Source of the DNA: Eubacteriales Family XIII. Incertae Sedis bacterium
GTDB lineage: Bacteria; Bacillota; Clostridia; Peptostreptococcales; Anaerovoracaceae
DNA length: 5,150 bases
Direction of reading: 5' to 3'
Assembly (NCBI GenBank): GCA_031283865.1
Contig: JAITAX010000074.1
Coordinates: forward strand, 1-5,150
A program made the position numbers and the translations under genes. Below the pieces are notes generated by a model, which saw nothing but the letters and a program-made list of their open reading frames with translations, ran no database searches and was not told where the DNA came from. This document shows, in pieces, positions 1 through 5,150 of this stretch. Within the stretch, counting starts at the first letter, position 1, and every line of letters begins with the position of its first letter.

Positions 1-9
1 TAGGAGGTC

Positions 10-33
10 GCCGAGAACCGCGCGGCATTTTTT
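10..33 (+). terminator. weak terminator-like hairpin plus T-run upstream of uvrA
   Basis: GCCG (10-13) can pair with CGGC (23-26) around a 9-base loop. It is followed by an A and six T residues (28-33). A GC stem next to a T-run is the layout of an intrinsic terminator and could end transcription of a gene lying before the window. The stem is only 4 bp, which is weak, and no upstream coding end can be verified, so this is a tentative call. Confidence 0.22.
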
Positions 34-75
34 GGGTTTTCCCGCAAGCCGATATGGGTGTAATAAGAACAGACA

Positions 76-80
76 AGAGG
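76..80 (+). promoter_or_regulatory. ribosome binding site of uvrA
   Basis: AGAGG ends 6 bases before the ATG at 87, a normal Shine-Dalgarno spacing. It decides the start: an in-frame ATG at 54 would add 11 residues, but the bases before it (pyrimidine-rich, then cgcaagccgat) contain no Shine-Dalgarno match. Confidence 0.7.
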
Positions 81-86
81 CAGACA

Positions 87-2957
87 ATGACAAAAGATCT
101 GATCATCAAGGGAGCGAACGAACACAATCTGAAGAACATAGACGTGCGGATCCCGCGGGACAGGATGGTTGTCCTGACGGGGCTGAGCGGCTCGGGCAAA
201 TCATCCCTCGCTTTCGATACCATCTACGCGGAGGGGCAGCGGCGCTACATGGAGAGCCTCTCCTCCTACGCGCGGCAATTCCTCGGGCAGATGGACAAGC
301 CCGACGTCGAATCCATAGAGGGGCTTTCCCCCGCCATTTCCATAGATCAAAAGACGACGAGCCACAACCCGCGCTCCACGGTCGGGACCGTGACGGAGAT
401 ACACGACTATCTGCGGCTCATGTACGCGCGCATCGGCGTGCCGCACTGCCCCGTCTGCGGTCGCGAGATCACAGGGCAGAGCGTCGACCGCATGGCGGAC
501 GGCCTGCTCGAGCTTCCGGAGGGTACGCGACTGACGCTGCTCGCGCCCGTCATACGGCAGCGGAAAGGCGAGCACGAAAAGGTGCTGGAGCGCATTCGCA
601 AGGAGGGTTTCACGCGCGTGCGCGCGGACGGCGAGATACGGGAGTTGGACGGGGAAGAGATCAAGCTCGAAAAGAACTTCAAGCACAGCATCGAGATCGT
701 GACGGACCGTCTGATCCTAAAGCCCGGCATCGAGGGCCGGCTCGCGGAATCGATCGAACTGACGCTGGCCCACAGCAGTGACGGTCTCGTGACGGCGCTG
801 ATCGGAAGAAAAGACGGCAAAGACGGCAAGGGCGAAGAGGAACGCATTTTGAGCACGAGATTGGCTTGCCCCGAGCACGGAGAGGGCATTGCGGAGATGG
901 AACCGCGCATGTTCTCGTTCAACAACCCCTACGGCGCCTGCCCTGCCTGCAACGGACTCGGCTTCATTCGGCACATCGACCCCGATCTCATCATTACAGA
1001 GAAACATCTGAGCATACCGGGCGGCGCGCTCGGCAACATCTTCGCATCCGTGGAATTTAGCGGCTTCTACAGGCAGATGATCGACGCGCTTGCCGCGGAA
1101 CATGGGACGGACCTGCGGCTGCCGTTCCGGGATCTGCCCGCGAACTTTCGCGAAGAACTCCTTTACGGCACGGGCAAGAGACGCCTGCAATACGTTTACA
1201 CGAGCAGAAATACGGGTGCAAAATCCCACATGAACCACCCCTTTGAGGGCGTCATCCCGAATCTGGAGCGGCGCTATCGCGAAACCTCATCGGAATACAT
1301 CAAGGAGAAGATGGAGCAATACATGAGCCTCCGCCCCTGCGAGACCTGTGCGGGCAAGCGCTTGAAGCCGGAGGTTCTGGCCGTCACGGTCGGCGGCAAG
1401 AACATCGCCGCGCTGTCGGAGCTGTCGATCCGCGACAGCCTTGCTTTCATAGACGGCCTGCGGCTCAGCGAGAAAGACGCGGCTATCGCGCAGCAGATCC
1501 TCAAGGAGATACGGGCGCGGCTGCGGTTCCTCATCAACGTCGGCCTCGACTACCTGAACCTTGCGCGCGCCGCAGGCACGCTGTCCGGCGGGGAATCGCA
1601 GCGCATAAGACTGGCGACGCAGATCGGATCGGGTCTCGTCGGCGTGCTGTACATTCTCGACGAACCCAGCATCGGCCTGCACCAGCGGGACAACGCGCGG
1701 CTGCTCGCGGCCCTGCGCCGCCTGACGGATCTCGGCAACACGCTGATCGTCGTCGAACACGATGAGGAAACGATGTACGCCGCCGACCACATCATAGACA
1801 TCGGTCCCGGCGCGGGCATACACGGCGGCGAACTCGTAGCGGAGGGTACGGCGGAGGACATCAAGGCCTGCGAAACCTCGATCACGGGCCGTTACCTGTC
1901 GGGCAGGGAGTGCATTGCGGTGCCGGAGCGCAGGCGGCCCGGCAACGGCGCGGCCCTCACGATCGTCGGCGCGGCCGAAAACAACCTGAAAGGCGTAGAC
2001 GTGCGCTTCCCGCTCGGGACTTTCATCTGCGTCACGGGCGTGTCCGGCTCGGGCAAAAGCAGTCTCGTGAACGAGATCCTGTACAAAGCGCTCGCCCACG
2101 ACGTAAACCGCGCGCGCGCCAAGGCCGGGAAGCACGAGCGCATAGACGGCGTCGAGCATACGGACAAGGTCATCGCGATAGACCAGTCGCCGATCGGTCG
2201 CACGCCGCGCTCGAATCCGGCGACCTACACGGGCGTATTCACGCCCATACGCGAACTCTTTTCGCGGATGCCCGAGGCAAAGGTGCGCGGCTACGACAAG
2301 GGGCGCTTCAGCTTCAACGTCAAGGGCGGTCGCTGCGAGGCTTGCAGCGGCGACGGCATCATTAAGATCGAAATGCACTTCCTGCCCGACGTTTATGTTC
2401 CGTGTGAGGTATGCAAAGGCAGGCGCTACAACAGGGAAACGCTGGAGGTCAAATACAAGGGCAAGAACATCTTCGACGTGCTGGACATGAACGTGAGCGA
2501 AGCCTTGGGTTTTTTTAAGAATATCCCGCTGATCGTGCGGCAGCTTGAAACGCTCGAAGAGGTTGGTCTCGGCTACATCAAGCTCGGCCAGCCGTCCCCG
2601 CAGCTCTCGGGCGGGGAGGCGCAGCGCGTCAAGCTGGCCTCCGAGCTTTCGAAGCGCAGCACGGGCAAGACGGTCTACATTCTCGACGAGCCGACCACGG
2701 GCCTGCATTTTGCGGACGTCGCCAAGCTGATTACCGTCCTTGACAAGCTGGTGGACGGCGGCAATACGGTCATCGTCATCGAACACAATCTGGAGGTAAT
2801 CAAGCGCGCCGATCACATCATCGATCTCGGACCCGAAGGGGGCGACCGCGGCGGTGAAGTGATCGCCGTCGGGACGCCGGAGGAAATTGCGGCGACGCCC
2901 GGCTCTTACACGGGCAATTTCTTGATATCGGCTTTACAAAGGCAAAAAATCCGGTAA
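87..2957 (+). CDS. uvrA: excinuclease ABC subunit UvrA
   Basis: UvrA is the damage-recognition ATPase of nucleotide excision repair. As a dimer it scans DNA in the cytoplasm, loads UvrB on the lesion and leaves before UvrC cuts. The 956-residue product matches the usual length of about 940-960 and has both ABC modules. Module I has Walker A GLSGSGKSS (32-40, Lys38), signature LSGGESQ (499-505) and Walker B ILDEP (523-527). Module II has Walker A GVSGSGKSS (651-659, Lys657), signature LSGGEAQ (840-846) and Walker B ILDEP (865-869). The long gap between Walker A and signature in module I holds the UvrB-binding region (roughly 130-250) and the DNA-binding insertion (roughly 290-400), as known for the family. 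Zinc-type pairs are C121/C124, C261/H264 with C285/C288, C418/C421, and C750/C753 with C773/C776. Cys at the C-x2-C position 264 is replaced by His. The start at 87 is chosen for its AGAGG site. No SOS box was seen upstream. The frame is intact. Confidence 0.98.
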   Translation: MTKDLIIKGANEHNLKNIDVRIPRDRMVVLTGLSGSGKSSLAFDTIYAEGQRRYMESLSSYARQFLGQMDKPDVESIEGLSPAISIDQKTTSHNPRSTVGTVTEIHDYLRLMYARIGVPHCPVCGREITGQSVDRMADGLLELPEGTRLTLLAPVIRQRKGEHEKVLERIRKEGFTRVRADGEIRELDGEEIKLEKNFKHSIEIVTDRLILKPGIEGRLAESIELTLAHSSDGLVTALIGRKDGKDGKGEEERILSTRLACPEHGEGIAEMEPRMFSFNNPYGACPACNGLGFIRHIDPDLIITEKHLSIPGGALGNIFASVEFSGFYRQMIDALAAEHGTDLRLPFRDLPANFREELLYGTGKRRLQYVYTSRNTGAKSHMNHPFEGVIPNLERRYRETSSEYIKEKMEQYMSLRPCETCAGKRLKPEVLAVTVGGKNIAALSELSIRDSLAFIDGLRLSEKDAAIAQQILKEIRARLRFLINVGLDYLNLARAAGTLSGGESQRIRLATQIGSGLVGVLYILDEPSIGLHQRDNARLLAALRRLTDLGNTLIVVEHDEETMYAADHIIDIGPGAGIHGGELVAEGTAEDIKACETSITGRYLSGRECIAVPERRRPGNGAALTIVGAAENNLKGVDVRFPLGTFICVTGVSGSGKSSLVNEILYKALAHDVNRARAKAGKHERIDGVEHTDKVIAIDQSPIGRTPRSNPATYTGVFTPIRELFSRMPEAKVRGYDKGRFSFNVKGGRCEACSGDGIIKIEMHFLPDVYVPCEVCKGRRYNRETLEVKYKGKNIFDVLDMNVSEALGFFKNIPLIVRQLETLEEVGLGYIKLGQPSPQLSGGEAQRVKLASELSKRSTGKTVYILDEPTTGLHFADVAKLITVLDKLVDGGNTVIVIEHNLEVIKRADHIIDLGPEGGDRGGEVIAVGTPEEIAATPGSYTGNFLISALQRQKIR

Positions 2958-2960
2958 AAT
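2933..2960 (+). promoter_or_regulatory. candidate sigma70-type promoter for pncB
   Basis: TTTACA (2933-2938) matches the -35 consensus at 5 of 6 bases. TAAAAT (2955-2960) matches the -10 consensus at 5 of 6. The spacer is 16 bases and A-rich in its middle. The -35 lies in the last codons of uvrA and the -10 overlaps the uvrA stop TAA (2955-2957). A start near 2967 would give a leader of about 36 bases before pncB. The stretch is clearly more AT-rich than its surroundings. This is a sequence match only, with no evidence of activity. Confidence 0.45.
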
Positions 2961-2990
2961 AATAGCATACTCAAAAACAATACGGAAATC

Positions 2991-3000
2991 GAGGCAGAGG
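2991..3000 (+). promoter_or_regulatory. ribosome binding site of pncB
   Basis: The purine-rich GAGGCAGAGG holds two GAGG cores. The upstream core (2991-2994) sits 9 bases before the ATG at 3004 and the downstream one only 3 bases before it, so the upstream core is probably the working site. In-frame ATGs at 3025 and 3031 lack such a site at suitable spacing. Confidence 0.6.
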
Positions 3001-3003
3001 CGA

Positions 3004-4449
3004 ATGCTGTACGACCACGAAAACATGACGATGCTCACGGATTTCTATGAATTTACGATGGCAAACGGCTATTTTGAGAGCGGCACCGCAGAGAAGACGG
3101 GGTATTTCGACCTGTTCTTCCGCAGCATACCCGACGGCGGCGGTTTCGCGATTGCGGCGGGACTTGAGCAGGTCATCGGCTATCTCGAAGATTTGAAATT
3201 CACGGATGAGGACATCGATTTCCTGCGGCAAAAGGGCATTTTTGGGAAACGCTTCCTGCAATATCTGCGGGATTTTGAATTTAAATGCGACGTGTGGGCC
3301 ATCCCGGAGGGTACGCCCGTCTTTCCGGGCGAGCCGCTGATCACGGTCAGGGGTCCGATGGCGCAGGCGCAGTTCATCGAAACGATGCTGCTGCTTTCGG
3401 TGAACCACCAGAGCCTCATAGCCACCAAGGCGAACCGCATCGTGCGGGCCGCCGCGGGCAGGGCCGTCATGGAGTTCGGCACGCGGCGCGCGCACGGCGC
3501 GAGCGCGGCGATCTTCGGCGCGCGCGCCGCTTTCATCGGCGGCTGCGTCGGAACGGCCTGTGCGATTGCGGAGCGGCAGTATCCCGGCATTCCGGCCACG
3601 GGTACGATGGCGCACAGTTGGGTGCAGATGTTCGACGACGAATACGAGGCTTTCCGGCGCTACGCGGAACTCTATCCCGAAAACTGCATACTGCTCGTGG
3701 ACACGTACAACGTCCTGAAATCCGGGATACCGAACGCGATTCGCGTGTTCAAGGAATGCAGGCCCAAGCAGATGGGCATACGTCTCGACAGCGGCGACGT
3801 CACCTACCTGTCCAAGACGGCGCGGCGCATTCTGGATGAGGCGGGGCTTTCCGAATGCTTCATCGTCGTTTCCAACTCGCTGGACGAGTACATCATCCGC
3901 GACGTCATCCTTCAGGGCGCGCGGATTGACAGCTTCGGCGTCGGCGAACGGCTGATCACCTCCAAGTCGGACCCCGTGTTCGGCGGTGTGTACAAGCTGG
4001 CCGCCGTCGAAACGGACGGGCGGATCGAGCCGCGCATGAAAATCAGCGAGAATGTTGAGAAGATCACAAATCCCGGCGTCAAAAAGGTGTACAGGCTGTT
4101 CTGCCGGCAGACGGGCAAGGTGAAAGCGGATATCATCGCGCTGGCGCATGAGGCGCCGCCGCAGGGCGACGGCTACGAGATCTTCCATCCGTCGTTCACG
4201 TGGAAACGCAAGCGCCTTGACAATTTTTACGCAAAAGATTTGCAGGAACGGATATTCGACGGCGGAAAGCGCGTGTACAGCTGCCCCGCCATCGGGGAGA
4301 TCCGGGCGTACTGCAAGGAGCAGATCGATACCCTCTGGGAGGAATCGCTGCGCTTTGAGAACCCGGCCGATTACTATGTGGACCTTTCGCAACCCCTTTG
4401 GGATTTGCGTGCGGATTTGATCCGAAAATATAAGATGAAATTTGAATGA
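3004..4449 (+). CDS. pncB: nicotinate phosphoribosyltransferase
   Basis: This enzyme makes nicotinate mononucleotide from nicotinate and PRPP, with ATP hydrolysis driving the reaction. It is the entry step of the Preiss-Handler route of NAD salvage and acts in the cytoplasm. The 481-residue product fits the bacterial family of about 480-490 residues. The N-terminus carries the family motif around MLTDFYEFTMANGY (10-23). The phosphoribosyltransferase barrel shows EFGTRR (157-162), GTMAHSWV (200-207), LLVDTYN (230-236) and IRLDSGD (259-265). His204 in the GTMAH motif corresponds to the histidine that is transiently phosphorylated by ATP in characterised homologues. After about residue 350 comes the C-terminal domain, opening near ITNPGVKKVYRL. 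No signal peptide or membrane segment is evident. It follows uvrA by 46 bases with no terminator between, and a promoter candidate spans the uvrA stop, so it may be read both from uvrA and on its own. Nicotinamide phosphoribosyltransferase is a related alternative, but the motif set and length favour the nicotinate enzyme. Confidence 0.96.
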   Translation: MLYDHENMTMLTDFYEFTMANGYFESGTAEKTGYFDLFFRSIPDGGGFAIAAGLEQVIGYLEDLKFTDEDIDFLRQKGIFGKRFLQYLRDFEFKCDVWAIPEGTPVFPGEPLITVRGPMAQAQFIETMLLLSVNHQSLIATKANRIVRAAAGRAVMEFGTRRAHGASAAIFGARAAFIGGCVGTACAIAERQYPGIPATGTMAHSWVQMFDDEYEAFRRYAELYPENCILLVDTYNVLKSGIPNAIRVFKECRPKQMGIRLDSGDVTYLSKTARRILDEAGLSECFIVVSNSLDEYIIRDVILQGARIDSFGVGERLITSKSDPVFGGVYKLAAVETDGRIEPRMKISENVEKITNPGVKKVYRLFCRQTGKVKADIIALAHEAPPQGDGYEIFHPSFTWKRKRLDNFYAKDLQERIFDGGKRVYSCPAIGEIRAYCKEQIDTLWEESLRFENPADYYVDLSQPLWDLRADLIRKYKMKFE

Positions 4450-4495
4450 CGTCGATGCGGCTTGACGTTGCGCGCCGGTCGGGAAGCCGCCGACG
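4450..4495 (+). repeat. interrupted inverted repeat (hairpin) between pncB and ilvE
   Basis: CGTCG (4450-4454) pairs with CGACG (4491-4495), and GCGGCTT (4457-4463) pairs with AAGCCGC (4484-4490). That gives 12 bp with a 2-base bulge (4455-4456) on the left arm and a 20-base loop. It starts on the base after the pncB stop codon. Only TTT (4499-4501) follows, so it is not a standard intrinsic terminator. A second, exclusive hairpin pairs GTCGG (4478-4482) with CCGAC (4490-4494). It could be a weak terminator, an mRNA 3'-end stabiliser or a leader structure for ilvE; chance pairing in GC-rich DNA is possible. Confidence 0.45.
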
Positions 4496-4512
4496 CGGTT
4501 TCCGGCCGTTTG

Positions 4513-4519
4513 AAGGAGG
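4513..4519 (+). promoter_or_regulatory. ribosome binding site of ilvE
   Basis: AAGGAGG is a near-perfect Shine-Dalgarno sequence ending 5 bases before the ATG at 4525. It is the strongest of the three sites in the window and fixes the ilvE start. Confidence 0.8.
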
Positions 4520-4524
4520 CGGAT

Positions 4525-5150
4525 ATGAACTACGATTTTCCCATTACAAGGACGCATGAACCCAAGGAAAAGCCCAATCCGGACAGCCTTGAATTTGGAA
4601 CCGTATTCACGGACCACATGTTTCTCATGAACTACGACCGCGACGCGGGTTGGTACGACGGACGGATCGTACCCTACGGTCCCATCCACATCGAACCGGC
4701 CGCCGCGGTGTTGCACTACGCGCAGACGATGTTTGAGGGCCTGAAGACCTACCGCACGAAAGACGGCGCCATACGGCTCTTTCGCCCCGACATGAACGCG
4801 AAGCGCACGAACGCCACGAACGACAGGCTCTGCATCCCGCAGATAGACGGGGATCTGTTCGTCGCCGCGATCAAGCAGCTCGTGGACGTGGAGCGCGATT
4901 GGGTGCCGAACAGGGACGGGACTTCGCTCTACATCAGGCCCTTTATCTTCGCGACGGAGCCTTTTCTCGGCGTGCGCCCCGCCAAGCAGTACAGCTTCGC
5001 GATCATCCTGTCGCCCGTCGGCTCGTATTACAAGAGCGGTTTGGCGCCCACGCGCATATTCGTCGAGGATGAATACGCGCGTTCCGTCGTCGGCGGAACG
5101 GGGCAGGCCAAAGTCGGCGGGAATTACGCGGCGGGTTTGAAGTCTCAGGA
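4525..5150 (+). CDS. ilvE: branched-chain-amino-acid aminotransferase, 5' part
   Basis: This PLP enzyme of fold type IV moves the amino group between glutamate and the 2-keto acids of leucine, isoleucine and valine. It performs the last step of their synthesis and the first step of their breakdown. The window shows 208 codons and ends mid-gene; the family is about 340-360 residues, so roughly 60 percent is present. Visible motifs are HYAQTMFEGLKTYR (64-77), FRPDMNAKR (86-94), LYIRP (135-139) with Arg138, the EPFLGVRP stretch just after it, and GGTGQAKVGGNYAA (190-203). Lys196 in the KxGGNY motif aligns with the lysine that binds PLP in this family. The length to the lysine and the EPFLGVRP and KxGGNY motifs fit the longer form shared with eukaryotic BCATs (type II) rather than the E. 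coli IlvE form, whose lysine is near 159. It follows pncB by 75 bases. No T-box or leader peptide is visible in that gap. D-amino acid transaminase and ADC lyase share the fold but not this motif set. Confidence 0.95.
   Translation, partial: MNYDFPITRTHEPKEKPNPDSLEFGTVFTDHMFLMNYDRDAGWYDGRIVPYGPIHIEPAAAVLHYAQTMFEGLKTYRTKDGAIRLFRPDMNAKRTNATNDRLCIPQIDGDLFVAAIKQLVDVERDWVPNRDGTSLYIRPFIFATEPFLGVRPAKQYSFAIILSPVGSYYKSGLAPTRIFVEDEYARSVVGGTGQAKVGGNYAAGLKSQ

Noticed and set aside
59..64. TGTAAT as a -10 box for a uvrA promoter
   Set aside because: It matches 5 of 6 bases, but no -35 better than 3 of 6 lies at 16-18 bases upstream, so I do not call a promoter.
54..86. Upstream in-frame ATG that would lengthen UvrA by 11 residues
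   Set aside because: There is no Shine-Dalgarno sequence before it. The ATG at 87 has AGAGG at 6 bases, and UvrA proteins typically begin just before the conserved I-K-G-A-x-E-H-N-L-K-N segment.
32..781. A 249-codon plus-strand frame overlapping the start of uvrA
   Set aside because: It lies almost wholly inside uvrA in another frame, is Arg-rich and low in complexity, and its start has no ribosome binding site.
1287..2816. A 509-codon open frame on the minus strand inside uvrA
   Set aside because: It is antisense to conserved UvrA motifs. Its composition is that of a GC-bias shadow and no independent evidence supports it.
521..3315. Repeated GGAGGGTACG at about 518, 1841 and 3306
   Set aside because: Each copy encodes Glu-Gly-Thr in frame within an ordinary coding context, so the recurrence reflects codon choice and not a DNA repeat element.
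4462..4467. TTGACG as a -35 box for an ilvE promoter
   Set aside because: The region 16-18 bases downstream is GC-rich (near AAGCCGC) with nothing like TATAAT, and the bases are better explained as part of the hairpin arm.
2971..4716. A 581-codon open frame on the minus strand covering all of pncB and the start of ilvE
   Set aside because: It mirrors a gene with clear family motifs on the plus strand. Its translation is rich in Arg, Ala, Val and His, as expected from reading GC-biased codons backwards, and shows no recognisable motif.

Overview
The window holds three co-oriented (+ strand) housekeeping genes of a GC-rich bacterium: uvrA (complete), a nicotinate phosphoribosyltransferase gene of the pncB family (complete), and a branched-chain aminotransferase gene, ilvE (5' part, cut by the window end). 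The GC-rich coding with strong third-position GC bias, the AGAGG/AAGGAGG ribosome binding sites and the family types suggest a high-GC member of the Firmicutes, perhaps an uncultured clostridial lineage. That placement is inference from general appearance, not from a search.

Layout: bases 1-86 are a short leader with a weak terminator-like element and no identifiable gene end. uvrA runs 87-2957. A 46-base gap (2958-3003) follows. A good sigma70-type promoter candidate begins inside the last uvrA codons, with its -10 box overlapping the uvrA stop codon, so pncB (3004-4449) can probably be transcribed separately as well as by read-through. A 75-base gap (4450-4524) carries a 12-bp interrupted inverted repeat that starts at the base after the pncB stop codon. 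A strong AAGGAGG site then precedes ilvE (4525 to the window end).

The three genes belong to different processes: nucleotide excision repair, NAD salvage by the Preiss-Handler route, and the last step of branched-chain amino acid synthesis or first step of catabolism. They look like a co-directional housekeeping run rather than one functional system. The only biochemical link I can name is indirect: NAD made from nicotinate mononucleotide is the cofactor of bacterial DNA ligase, which seals excision-repair patches.

I looked for mobile elements, CRISPR repeats, tRNAs, riboswitches, T-box leaders and SOS boxes and found none I could support. I see no undescribed system here. The points worth a second look are small: a Cys-to-His change at a zinc ligand of UvrA, a seven-T run in a GC-rich coding region, a Lys-Asp-Gly tandem repeat, the promoter across the uvrA stop, and the intergenic hairpin before ilvE.
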